64,000 nt of DNA, from positions 372,001 to 436,000 of the forward strand of contig NC_018656.1 of assembly GCF_000299395.1 (NCBI RefSeq), in the 5' to 3' direction. Below, in pieces: positions 16,695 through 24,384 of the stretch. Below the pieces are notes generated by a model. It did not search any database and was not told the DNA's origin. It worked only from the letters and a program-made list of their open reading frames with translations. A program made the position numbers and the translations under genes. Within the stretch, counting starts at the first letter, position 1. Every line of letters begins with the position of its first letter. The DNA is from Candidatus Nitrosopumilus sediminis. Lineage in GTDB: Archaea; Thermoproteota; Nitrososphaeria; Nitrososphaerales; Nitrosopumilaceae.

Positions 16695-18072
16695 ATCTTA
16701 CTTCCCATTTATCTGCACAATCTAAAATTTTACTTACTGCCCACTGTCTGACTTCGTGTGGTAATGGAATTTTTTCTCCAGATTCGATTGAAACTCTATC
16801 AAACAAGTTTACAATGTCTGCAGTTTGTGATGCCATATTTTCTATATCCTTTGCAACCCCATATTTTGATTCAGCATTCATTCTGATGTTTGATTGATAC
16901 TCTGATAGTTTCAACAATGCCATCATCTCTTTTGATGAATCGCTAGATGCCTTACTTGTGACCTCTTTGACTGATTGTAGTTCTTCAAAGAGTTTCTCGG
17001 ATTTCTTGTGAAATTCAATTGTAGATTCGTCTTGTCTTTTTAGAGTATCTGAAACTGATGAGATTTTTTGTTCAATGCTATTTGTCTTATCAAATACATT
17101 CTGTTTGAAATTGGAAAATTCTTCCTGGACTGATTTTAGTCCTTCTCCAACAAATGCTGTTGAATCTGCTCTTTGTGATAATGAACTGATTTCAGTCTCG
17201 ATTTTATCAATTTTACCTCCTAAATCTTTGATGGACTCTAGGCTCAAATTGTCCAAAGAATTTGCTTTTGATGCTACGGTATCAAATTGTTGTTTAAGAC
17301 CGTCAATTACCCCTCCAAGAGAATCAATCTTTGATGCTTTAGCTGATATGGCATCAATTGTAACTTTGATTGCATCTAATTCAGCATTAAGATTTGCACT
17401 AGATGATATTCCTTCAGAAATTCTTCCGAATTCTTGTTTGAGGCTATCAATAATTTGTGAACCTGTATCTAATTTTGCAGTCTTTCCTGATATTTCCTCT
17501 ATAGTATTTTTCAAACTATCCATTTCCGAACCAATTTCTAAAAATGAATCTGTCTTTCCAGAAACTTTTCTTAAATCTTCCCTTACTTCGTCAATTCTTT
17601 GAGCAATTTTAATAATCATTTGAGAATTGTTTTTAATCGAATTCATACTTTCCTCTACTTGTTGTGATAGCTCTTGAGATTTTGATGATTTTTGTAATTC
17701 TGAAATTCTACTGATCTCTTGTTCAAGTTTTGCTGTTTGATCATTGATCTTGCTTACAAGATTTGATTGTGTTCTTACTTGATTTAATCCCGCGTATAGT
17801 TTTTGAGTATCATCTTCTATAATGTTGATTTGTTTTGATTGCTTTTGAATATGTTCTAGTGTTGAGGTTAATGTGTCGATCATCCCCTTCATTGAAACTA
17901 ACACTTTCTGATTTTCCCCAAAGATTTTTGTCATGACTTTGATCTCTTTCTGTAATGCTTTGTTAGAATCTGAAACTGATGCTACTTTTTTTAGTAAGAC
18001 TGATGGACTGGGCTCTTTTTTAGTAGTTTTTTTTGTCTTAGATGTACTTACCTTCGTACTTTTAGCAACCAT
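16621..18072 (-). CDS. Long coiled-coil protein
   Basis: A 483-residue protein with a basic Ser/Thr/Lys-rich N-terminus (MVAKSTKVSTSKTKKTTKKE) and then continuous heptad-rich helix from about residue 40 to 400, with loose internal repeats (IDSLKQEFGRISEGI and IDGLKQQFDTVASKA). It resembles the coiled-coil part of methyl-accepting chemotaxis or SMC-like proteins, but has no membrane segment, ATPase motif or signalling hairpin I can name. The C-terminal 80 residues (ENMASQTADIVNLFDRVS onward) look globular. Its 3' end overlaps the PEFG gene by 74 bases. A structural or chromosome-associated role is possible; function unknown. Confidence 0.75.
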   Translation of the reverse strand: MVAKSTKVSTSKTKKTTKKEPSPSVLLKKVASVSDSNKALQKEIKVMTKIFGENQKVLVSMKGMIDTLTSTLEHIQKQSKQINIIEDDTQKLYAGLNQVRTQSNLVSKINDQTAKLEQEISRISELQKSSKSQELSQQVEESMNSIKNNSQMIIKIAQRIDEVREDLRKVSGKTDSFLEIGSEMDSLKNTIEEISGKTAKLDTGSQIIDSLKQEFGRISEGISSSANLNAELDAIKVTIDAISAKASKIDSLGGVIDGLKQQFDTVASKANSLDNLSLESIKDLGGKIDKIETEISSLSQRADSTAFVGEGLKSVQEEFSNFKQNVFDKTNSIEQKISSVSDTLKRQDESTIEFHKKSEKLFEELQSVKEVTSKASSDSSKEMMALLKLSEYQSNIRMNAESKYGVAKDIENMASQTADIVNLFDRVSIESGEKIPLPHEVRQWAVSKILDCADKWEVRFSDVYSILTNAIGRDMLKLSFFLR

Positions 18073-18133
18073 GTAAATTCCATTAAAAATTTAGAAATAA
18101 AAAAGTTGGGTGTAAAATAAAAAATGTAAAGAG

Positions 18134-18241
18134 TTACTTGTTTACAACTTCTGGTTCATGAAGTAATTCATGAAATGTCTTTTCAGCCAAACCATTTGCT
18201 GTTTCAATAAACCCTCGTGGGCAATATTCACATTGAATCAT
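18134..18241 (-). CDS. 35-residue C2H2 zinc-finger-like micro-protein
   Basis: A short ORF starting MIQCEYCPRGF and ending PEVVNK. It has two cysteines (C4, C7) and two histidines (H24, H28) spaced C-x2-C-x16-H-x3-H, close to a C2H2 zinc finger with a slightly long middle loop. The start codon lies directly beside a perfect palindrome covering the promoter, and a TATTAATA box sits about 25 bases upstream, which supports a leaderless gene. It is not part of an operon. Function unknown; a small DNA-binding or metal-sensing protein that regulates its own promoter is conceivable. Confidence 0.6.
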   Translation of the reverse strand: MIQCEYCPRGFIETANGLAEKTFHELLHEPEVVNK

Positions 18242-18266
18242 ATAGTACGGTATGGTACCGTACTAT
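18242..18266. promoter_or_regulatory. Perfect 11-bp inverted repeat (operator candidate)
   Basis: ATAGTACGGTA and TACCGTACTAT are exact reverse complements separated by TGG. The palindrome begins one base upstream of the micro-protein start codon (minus strand) and runs to the edge of its TATA-like box, so it would cover the -1 to -25 region of a leaderless promoter. A dimeric repressor binding here would block transcription. Confidence 0.65.
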
Positions 18267-18462
18267 TAATAGTGAGGTGATTACAAAGTAACCAATTATG
18301 CAGTCAGATACCCCAGGTCATATCTCTTCATTTAATTCAGATGACCTACTCATCACTCTGCATATCGTTTATCATATTTGGGCATAAAGAGGTTATAGAT
18401 TTTGAATAGTTGTGAGCCTAAGATTTCTCAAGAAATATTTTCAAATTTACAATCCGCAATCA

Positions 18463-18470
18463 TTTTTAAA
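18463..18470 (+). promoter_or_regulatory. TATA-like box of the antiporter gene
   Basis: TTTTTAAA is centred about 25 bases before the ATG at 18491. This is the normal archaeal spacing from box A to the transcription start, so the message would be leaderless and begin at that ATG rather than at the TTG codons upstream. Confidence 0.5.
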
Positions 18471-18490
18471 CAAATTTGTTGACAAATAAC

Positions 18491-19816
18491 ATGCAAAACA
18501 TTCCACTTCAAATTGATTCAAGTGGAATTCAACATTCTCTAAACAACACAGTGTCTAGTTTAATTGAGCAAATTACTCCTGAACTACCTCATACAACTTT
18601 TGTCACTGATTTAGCATTCATTATGATTATTGGTGCTGTTGTAACTCTTGCTTTCTTTAAAATTAAACAACCTCTAATCATAGGATATCTTTTTGCTGGA
18701 ATGCTACTTGGACCTCTTTCTCCATTTTGGTCTTGGGTTTTACCTGCAGGTGGACCTTCAACAGATGTTATAGGAGGCGTTGGAATTCTGTCCGATATTT
18801 CAGCATTGAATTTGTTTGCAGAAATTGGCGTAATCTTGCTTCTTTTTGTAATTGGCATTGAATTTCCTTATGCAAAAATCAAGAGTATTGGCAGAGTAGC
18901 TATTGGAGTTGGGACTATAGGATTATTTTCAACGCTTGGTGTTTTGTTTTATGCTGCTAGTGCACTTGGATTGGAATTCATGGATGCATTGTTTATTGCA
19001 GCAGCATTGTCTATATCCAGTACTGCAATTATTGTAAAACTTTTAGAAGAGATGGGAAAAATCAAAAAAGAATCATCAATTTTGGTTCTTGGTATTTTGA
19101 TTGTAGAGGACGTCATAGCAGTTATTCTAATTTCCTCATTGCAGTCAATTGCTCTAGTTGGCTCTGTCTCCATTGAGTCTGTAGTAGTAGTTGTGATGGT
19201 TGCAACTGGCCTAATTGTAGGTACTTTTACTATTGGAACACGTATAATTCCACCTTTGATTGATAGGGTTGCAGCAGCAGAGCATCGTGAAATCTTACTT
19301 CTTAGCGTTCTAGGTGTCTGCTTTGGTTATGCATTATTAGCAAATATTGTGGGGTTATCTGTAGCAATTGGAGCATTTTTGGCAGGTGTTTTGGTTGCAG
19401 AATCTAAATCTGCTGAAGTTGCAAAATTACTATCAAGCCCAATCAAAGACATGTTTGTTGCAATATTCTTTATTTCCGTAGGTGCTTTGATGGATGTTTC
19501 ACAACTTGAAAATTATATTTTTGTAGCTATTGCTTTGATTGCAGTTGCTACTGGAATGAAGTTTGGAGGCAACATGCTTGGAAATCTAATTTTCAGACAA
19601 AAACGTGGTAAGGCACTACGTTCAGCATTTACACTGGCTGCTCCTAGAGGAGAATTCTCCATTGTCATCGTCAAAGTTGGAGTAGATATTGGTGCCGTTA
19701 GTGCTTTCTTATTCCCGCTAGTTGGTATCATTTCTATAATTACTGCATTCATTTCTCCATTTTTGGTAAAGGCAGGTGATAAAATTATTCCTGCAATAGA
19801 GAAGAAAGATGTCTGA
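18491..19816 (+). CDS. CPA2-family K+/Na+:H+ antiporter (Kef type)
   Basis: A monovalent cation:proton antiporter of about 441 residues with 11 to 13 membrane helices. Family features include LIIGYLFAGMLLGPLSPFW near residue 65, LFAEIGVILLLFVIGIEF, SSTAIIVKLLEEMG, EDVIAVILISS and AIGAFLAGVLVAES, then LAAPRGEFSIVI late in the chain. There is no C-terminal nucleotide-binding (RCK/TrkA-N) domain. I preferred the ATG at 18491 to the TTG codons at 18476 and 18479 because of the TATA-box spacing. The following gene overlaps by eight bases. Confidence 0.9.
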   Translation: MQNIPLQIDSSGIQHSLNNTVSSLIEQITPELPHTTFVTDLAFIMIIGAVVTLAFFKIKQPLIIGYLFAGMLLGPLSPFWSWVLPAGGPSTDVIGGVGILSDISALNLFAEIGVILLLFVIGIEFPYAKIKSIGRVAIGVGTIGLFSTLGVLFYAASALGLEFMDALFIAAALSISSTAIIVKLLEEMGKIKKESSILVLGILIVEDVIAVILISSLQSIALVGSVSIESVVVVVMVATGLIVGTFTIGTRIIPPLIDRVAAAEHREILLLSVLGVCFGYALLANIVGLSVAIGAFLAGVLVAESKSAEVAKLLSSPIKDMFVAIFFISVGALMDVSQLENYIFVAIALIAVATGMKFGGNMLGNLIFRQKRGKALRSAFTLAAPRGEFSIVIVKVGVDIGAVSAFLFPLVGIISIITAFISPFLVKAGDKIIPAIEKKDV

Positions 19817-20237
19817 TGAACTAAAGAGATTTTTGGATCAAATACATCCAGGAATAAGCACTTTTGATTTTGATGGTAAGGAAACCCCTTGCATCTTGAT
19901 TGAAGAAAAAAAATATGAACTAATACGGGCTAAAATTGAAGGACAACCATTTTCTGTTAACACAGATCTAAATATTTTTCAAGATGGATTAGGAAGTGTT
20001 TTTGTTGAAATTGTTTTAACTTTTTCAATAGGTAATATTTCTGAAAAGTTTCTTGTAAATGCAAAGACTGATCTTAAATTTTTTGAAATTCTTGCAGACA
20101 TATCCATGCTGGTATTATCTTCTCCAAAATCTCGTTATGGGAAAGACAATGTTGTGGCAATTCAATTACCTCGTCCAGAAAAAGCTCAAGATGCTCTTGA
20201 AATAATTAAAGATGCATTAGTTCCAAAGAATCAATGA
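19809..20237 (+). CDS. Uncharacterised protein coupled to the antiporter
   Basis: A soluble 142-residue protein of unknown family. The ATG lies eight bases inside the antiporter gene, so the two are translationally coupled. The sequence is mainly short strands followed by helices (FSVNTDLNIFQDGLGSVFVEIVLTFSIG, then KFFEILADISMLVLSS) and a basic, Pro-containing end. No cysteines, signal peptide or membrane segment are evident beyond a single buried strand. A role as cytosolic partner or regulator of the antiporter is inferred only from the overlap. Confidence 0.65.
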   Translation: MSDELKRFLDQIHPGISTFDFDGKETPCILIEEKKYELIRAKIEGQPFSVNTDLNIFQDGLGSVFVEIVLTFSIGNISEKFLVNAKTDLKFFEILADISMLVLSSPKSRYGKDNVVAIQLPRPEKAQDALEIIKDALVPKNQ

Positions 20238-20241
20238 AAAG

Positions 20242-20318
20242 TGGTGCAGTTACCGGGATTTGAACCCGGGTCACGTACTTGGCAAGCACGAGTACTAACC
20301 AGACTGTACTATAACTGC
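20242..20318 (-). tRNA. tRNA-Gly (anticodon GCC)
   Basis: On the minus strand the acceptor stem GCAGTTA pairs with TAACTGC, the anticodon loop is TTGCCAA within stem CGTGC/GTACG, and the T arm is CCGGGTTCAAATCCCGG. Discriminator A at 20245. The next three bases read CCA on the minus strand, so the 3' CCA appears to be encoded. No intron. Confidence 0.95.
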
Positions 20319-20381
20319 AACAACCCACAAGGCTGAATTTGGATATTAAACTGTTTTTAACTATTTCAACCAAGATGTATT

Positions 20382-20645
20382 GTGGATGAAACTCTTCTAA
20401 AGAAAATAGAGCAAAAAATTCAGGATTCTATTTCAAACAAGGATGAAATTAAACAACTGATCAAATCATTATCTTCCATTGATGGTTCCGAATCATTTGC
20501 TATGGGTATTATTGTGGGTCGACTCTATAACACATTTTATTATCAGTCCAAAAGAATCCTTAATAGAGATCCTTCGCCAAAAGAATTTGAAGAATTTTTA
20601 GAATTTGTAAAAAACAAGAAATCTGATTTTAAAAATTTATGGTGA
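20382..20645 (+). CDS. Small helical protein of unknown function
   Basis: An 87-residue, highly charged helical protein beginning MDETLLKKIEQKIQDS and ending SDFKNLW. Start is GTG; a TTTTTAAC box lies about 25 bases upstream. The middle part, GSESFAMGIIVGRLYNTFYYQSKRIL, is moderately hydrophobic but too broken for a membrane helix. No metal ligands or known motif. It stands between tRNA-Gly and the convergent rpl10e gene, overlapping the latter by nine bases. I do not recognise the family. Confidence 0.6.
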   Translation: MDETLLKKIEQKIQDSISNKDEIKQLIKSLSSIDGSESFAMGIIVGRLYNTFYYQSKRILNRDPSPKEFEEFLEFVKNKKSDFKNLW

Positions 20646-21146
20646 TAATTTATTCCATTCAACTACTTTGATTAGTGGTGTTCCTGGAAGTTTTACACAT
20701 GAGCCGTGAAGTGCTTTTTTTGCTGCTTCTAAATGTGCTTCACCGTTAACATATAGTTCCATGATGCATTGACCTTGTTTTACTCTTGCACCTAAACTGA
20801 CTGCTTTACCCCACGATCTTCTCATTCCTTCTGAAACCCTATCTGCACCTGCAGTTGCAATCTGTTTGTTCTCTCTAAGAAGATTATGTGGATAAATTCT
20901 GAGTCTTGAATAATAACCGGATTCACCAGTTGTTTTTTCTAGAGTTTTGTTTGCTGCTAATCTTGTGGATTCGATAGCCATATGTCTAATTTGGATTTTC
21001 TCATTTAGTAATAGTTGAACACAATATTGGTATGTGCCTCTTTTACCACCTTGAAATTTTGCAATTTTTATTTGTGGCTTACCTTTGATGTACTCTTTTC
21101 TTGTAAAGACTTGTCCCGCCCCATCTCTGTAATTAGCACCATGCAT
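20637..21146 (-). CDS. rpl10e: 50S ribosomal protein L10e (uL16)
   Basis: Archaeal/eukaryotic L10e, equivalent to bacterial L16, which sits near the peptidyl-transferase centre and P-site tRNA. The 169-residue chain has the internal IRHMAIESTRLAANKTLEK, RIYPHNLLRENKQIATAGADRVSEGMR and SLGARVKQGQCIMELYV motifs. The frame is open about 21 codons upstream, but I chose the ATG giving MHGANYRDGAGQVFTRKEY, where similarity to the family begins. It is transcribed away from the EndA-like gene. Confidence 0.95.
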   Translation of the reverse strand: MHGANYRDGAGQVFTRKEYIKGKPQIKIAKFQGGKRGTYQYCVQLLLNEKIQIRHMAIESTRLAANKTLEKTTGESGYYSRLRIYPHNLLRENKQIATAGADRVSEGMRRSWGKAVSLGARVKQGQCIMELYVNGEAHLEAAKKALHGSCVKLPGTPLIKVVEWNKLSP

Positions 21147-21244
21147 GATACACTCAAGCCAAAATGCCCATATTTTAACGGTTAGCAGGATGCTGCTCAT
21201 ATTCTCCAATGCTTATATGGAAATCCATTGATTTTCACTTCATA

Positions 21245-21808
21245 ATGGAAGATGCCCCATTAGTAAAAGGAGAATTAATTTCAGATCAAACATGCATCTC
21301 TGATAAGAACATGATCCATGAATTAGGCTTGAAGGGATTTGGAGAAATTGAAAATGAAAAATTATTCCTCAAATCATTTGAAACTCTTTATCTGTTATAT
21401 ACAAAAAGACTGATTTTAAAGAAAAACAAAAAGCAAATTGATTTTGATTTTTTTATGAACCTATGCCAAATTGATGATTCTGAAATTCTCACCAAGTTTT
21501 TGATATATCGAGATTTACGAAATCGCGGGTATGTTGTAAAGGACGGATTTGGGTTTGGTTCTGATTTTAGAGTTTATGAGCGAGGTCACTATGGTGAAAA
21601 AGGAGCAAAATTTCTCATCTTTGGTCTCAATGAAGGTCAACAAGAAAAAATGGGTACTTTACAAAAAAAAGTTGAAGAGATTTCTCAAATGGGAAAAGAA
21701 CCAATCATTGCAGTAATAGAGCGAAGAGGCGAAGTGATTTATTATAAAATTAATAAAATGAATTTTTACGAAAATAAATCTAGATTAGAAGAATCGTTTC
21801 AACTTTAA
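21245..21808 (+). CDS. tRNA-intron endonuclease EndA-like subunit (catalytic His not found)
   Basis: A 187-residue protein with the two-domain layout of archaeal tRNA-splicing endonuclease. The C-terminal catalytic fold is recognisable: FLIYRDLRNRGYVVKDGFGF, then DFRVYERG with the catalytic-type Tyr111, and a Lys (K151) at the expected 40-residue distance. The catalytic His, normally about 10 residues after the Tyr in an HSxxLV context, is replaced by GAKFLIF; the only nearby His (H115) is four residues from the Tyr. It could be the structural subunit of a heterotetramer or an active variant. The ATG at 21245 fits family length better than the upstream in-frame ATG at 21209. Confidence 0.8.
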   Translation: MEDAPLVKGELISDQTCISDKNMIHELGLKGFGEIENEKLFLKSFETLYLLYTKRLILKKNKKQIDFDFFMNLCQIDDSEILTKFLIYRDLRNRGYVVKDGFGFGSDFRVYERGHYGEKGAKFLIFGLNEGQQEKMGTLQKKVEEISQMGKEPIIAVIERRGEVIYYKINKMNFYENKSRLEESFQL

Positions 21809-22461
21809 TCTTGTAAAATCCAATTTGATGAATATTTTAAAAGACTATTTTCTTCTGCGTCCATGAAATCATACACTTCCACATATTTTGTTTTGTTTTC
21901 CCAAAGATCTTCAAAATCTTTCATCTTTCTTTCAACTCTTGATTTATCATTCCATGATGTAAAAACATCAACTGATTCAAAATCTCTGGTTTGAGTAGAA
22001 AATGATTCTCTGGACGTTCCAGTAAATGCAACTATTTGATCATATTCGTCTCTGAATATGCCGATTCTTTCTGAGAAAGAATTTGCAACTTGCTCTGAAT
22101 TTGGAATGGCAATCTTCAGCTCTATCTGACCATTATCTACAATGTCTTGGAGTTTTTGAATTTTTGTATCTCTGATGAGTTTTCCTTCAAATGACTTTGT
22201 AAATTTTTCAGAAAAGAGTTTTGTAAATAGGGTTAGGTCTCTGGTTCTAAATCTGTGACCTGTGATCATTCTCAACTTTGCTTTACCTCCAGAAAAATTC
22301 TCAAATGCCATGGAAATTGTGGCTAAACTCTCAATGGATAACAAATCCACACATCTGTCATATTCTATACAATTGCTAAGACAAGGAAAGAAAAATTCTG
22401 TAACAATGTCATCTCTGTCTGAACGATATTCTTCTTTTAATTCAATTTCTCTAAGACTCAA
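21805..22461 (-). CDS. Orphan degenerate phospholipase-D-like domain protein
   Basis: A 218-residue protein resembling the N-terminal PLD-like domain found in front of DEAD/DEAH helicases in restriction-type proteins. The similar part is FSERIGIFRDEYDQIVAFTG followed by FESVDVFTSWNDKSRVERKM, DFEDLWENKT and EVYDF. In the related helicase proteins the first motif reads H-x-K and is followed by a GS...N motif; here they read SER and GTSRES, so the HKD active site looks lost. No helicase follows or precedes it. Convergent four-base overlap with the EndA-like gene. Confidence 0.55.
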   Translation of the reverse strand: MSLREIELKEEYRSDRDDIVTEFFFPCLSNCIEYDRCVDLLSIESLATISMAFENFSGGKAKLRMITGHRFRTRDLTLFTKLFSEKFTKSFEGKLIRDTKIQKLQDIVDNGQIELKIAIPNSEQVANSFSERIGIFRDEYDQIVAFTGTSRESFSTQTRDFESVDVFTSWNDKSRVERKMKDFEDLWENKTKYVEVYDFMDAEENSLLKYSSNWILQD

Positions 22462-22688
22462 TGGTAACCCGCTGTGATTTTGATATTTAAAGAAATAATT
22501 TATCTCTTCAAAGATTCTGATTTGGTATGGAGTTTTGTTCGCTCTTGATTCTTGAATGCTTTAAGATCCAAATCCAATTCATCCAAAAATCTTTTCCTAA
22601 TTGGTTAAAATCTATACTCGCATCGAATACCTTCATCTTTTCATTTCACAAATGATCCATGGCCTGAAATCATAATTCCTTTTGAAGA

Positions 22689-23156
22689 TCACATTTCATT
22701 GATTTCTATCTTGTTTCCTAACAAATTCTTGCTAAATGACAGTCCTGATTGCTCAAAACCAAGACCTTTGTAGAACTTGTGAGATTCTTTTCTCTGATTA
22801 CCTGATTCTAGACGTATTCTGTAGCAATTTTCTTCCTTGCCTATGCTAATGCACTTTGCGATTAATTTTTTACCTACTCCTGTAAACCGATGCTTCTTTT
22901 TTACAATTAGTTCTGGAACATACATCTCAAATTTTGCATGATTTAATCTTCTAAGAAATATAATGCTTACAAGTCCTACGATCTCTGAATCTATCTCTGC
23001 AACCAGAATTAGTTTTGTTGGGTCTGAAAAATAATCTTTGATTTTGTTTTTGAATACTATGATCTCCTTTTTATCAATTGGCTCTGGTCTGCCAAGCTCA
23101 TAGAGAAGTTCTAAAATTGACGGAATATCTTTCTCTGTTGCGTTTCTAATAATCAA
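22689..23156 (-). CDS. GNAT-family N-acetyltransferase
   Basis: A 155-residue acetyl-CoA-dependent acetyltransferase. The GNAT fold is visible as IRNATEKDIPSILELLYELG, LVAEIDSEIVGLVSIIFL, the acetyl-CoA pyrophosphate loop region KKKHRFTGVGKKLIAKCI, and the C-terminal RLESGNQRKESHKFYKGLGF, which is the usual motif B. The substrate cannot be inferred. It is a single gene; 228 bases of non-coding or degenerate sequence separate it from the PLD-like gene. Confidence 0.88.
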   Translation of the reverse strand: MIIRNATEKDIPSILELLYELGRPEPIDKKEIIVFKNKIKDYFSDPTKLILVAEIDSEIVGLVSIIFLRRLNHAKFEMYVPELIVKKKHRFTGVGKKLIAKCISIGKEENCYRIRLESGNQRKESHKFYKGLGFEQSGLSFSKNLLGNKIEINEM

Positions 23157-23260
23157 TATCTTATATTATTATCTTTGAAATTTTTAAATTACTCGCTTTC
23201 TTGAAATCTTAGGTTTTGACATTTCATATATGCTGGCGTGGTATTGAACTAGAGATATAA

Positions 23261-23335
23261 TGCTCCCATCGGGATTTGAACCCGAGTCTTTGGCTTGAGA
23301 AGCCAAAATGCTTAACCGGACTACACTATAGGAGC
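23261..23335 (-). tRNA. tRNA-Glu (anticodon CTC)
   Basis: Minus-strand cloverleaf: acceptor GCTCCTA/TGGGAGC, anticodon arm TTGGC-TTCTCAA-GCCAA giving anticodon CTC, T arm CTCGGGTTCAAATCCCGAT, discriminator A. No intron, and no CCA encoded after the discriminator. Confidence 0.95.
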
Positions 23336-23446
23336 TTGATAAAAAACAAATCCAATCTTAATTTAAAGGAAATGTTTTGACTTTGCATGAATTTGTAAAA
23401 CTTTGTGAGTTGATTCCTTTATAGAAAAATCATCGCTATCTTTCTC

Positions 23447-24331
23447 ATGGACATCCCAAAATTCATTGATGAACATGGATTATCTGAATATCCTGTAGGA
23501 CTTGGGGGATGCAGAATCTCTGATCTGTCTTTTGATTCTTGTGATTATGATATCTTTGTTTTTGATGAGAAATCAGAATCAGATCAAATTATCAAATATT
23601 CTGGAGACTTTGTGACTTTACACCATGCATCTCTGTCTGAAACTCAGTCCGATAAACTACTCCAATATGATCAAATGAAAATCATTCATGATGAATCTTG
23701 GGAACTGAGAATGATGCTTGCTAAAATTCGTAAAAAACATGTCTCTTTATTTTCTGATTTTGCAAAAAACTGTCTCATAGAATCCCAATTCTGCTGTCAA
23801 AAAACTAAAGAATCCATCGAATCATCTGATGTGTTTGCAGCATGCTGGCAAAAGTGTGCATCTTACTATCTGGCTAATGCAATTTCTGCAATCAATTGCC
23901 AACGTTCAAGCCCGTCTCATATGTTAGACTCGCTTCGAAAATTAGGAAAAAATGCTGTCAATGAACATATCTCTGTTGTAACTCAGACAGTTGGGATTGA
24001 GCGAGCCACTCCTACATTGCTTGAGCGTATGCTCAAATCGACAATAGGGTTTTCTGATTTTATTGAAAAAAATAATCGCTTTGAGATCATTCGACAAAAA
24101 CATGATTTTTTTGTGAAAAATTCCATGCTTTCAGATTGTTATTTTTATCTGGGATATGTGAACAAAGAAAACTATGTTAAAATCAAGGATTCCCTAAATC
24201 GAGAACAAGACCTTATTCATATTCTCAAAGTCGCATTTGATGTTGAGGTTGATTCTCTTCTCCTTAAACAACAATCAGAACTAGTGCAAAAGTCTTGCAA
24301 TGAAATCCTTGAGATTCTCACAAGTGCGTAA
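23447..24331 (+). CDS. Nucleotidyltransferase-like protein with helical C-terminus
   Basis: A 294-residue protein I cannot place firmly. The N-terminus reads PVGLGGCRISDLSFDSCDYD followed by IFVFDEK, which resembles a minimal nucleotidyltransferase core (GG/GS then D-x-D). The remainder is helical and contains several cysteines (FCCQKT, AACWQKCASYYLANAISA), in the manner of HEPN or substrate-binding helical domains that often accompany such cores. A nucleotidyltransferase assignment is inference from these motifs. The gene stands alone after tRNA-Glu. Confidence 0.55.
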   Translation: MDIPKFIDEHGLSEYPVGLGGCRISDLSFDSCDYDIFVFDEKSESDQIIKYSGDFVTLHHASLSETQSDKLLQYDQMKIIHDESWELRMMLAKIRKKHVSLFSDFAKNCLIESQFCCQKTKESIESSDVFAACWQKCASYYLANAISAINCQRSSPSHMLDSLRKLGKNAVNEHISVVTQTVGIERATPTLLERMLKSTIGFSDFIEKNNRFEIIRQKHDFFVKNSMLSDCYFYLGYVNKENYVKIKDSLNREQDLIHILKVAFDVEVDSLLLKQQSELVQKSCNEILEILTSA

Positions 24332-24384
24332 AATTCTATCTGGATGTACTAACCTTTTAAAATAAGTAAATTTACTAGTTTACC

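Noticed and set aside
16621-18072. Coiled-coil protein as a methyl-accepting chemotaxis receptor.
   Set aside because: Heptad pattern is similar but there is no membrane helix, HAMP or conserved signalling hairpin, and no che genes nearby.
18299-18388. A 29-codon ORF (MQSDTPGHISSFNSDD onward) upstream of the antiporter.
   Set aside because: No metal ligands, repeats or promoter spacing that support a gene.
22500-22586. A minus-strand reading frame coding LDELDLDLKAFKNQERTKLH and following charged residues, with only TTG as start.
   Set aside because: Looks protein-like, but it has an upstream stop, no good start and no promoter; possibly the remnant of an eroded gene. Not strong enough to list.
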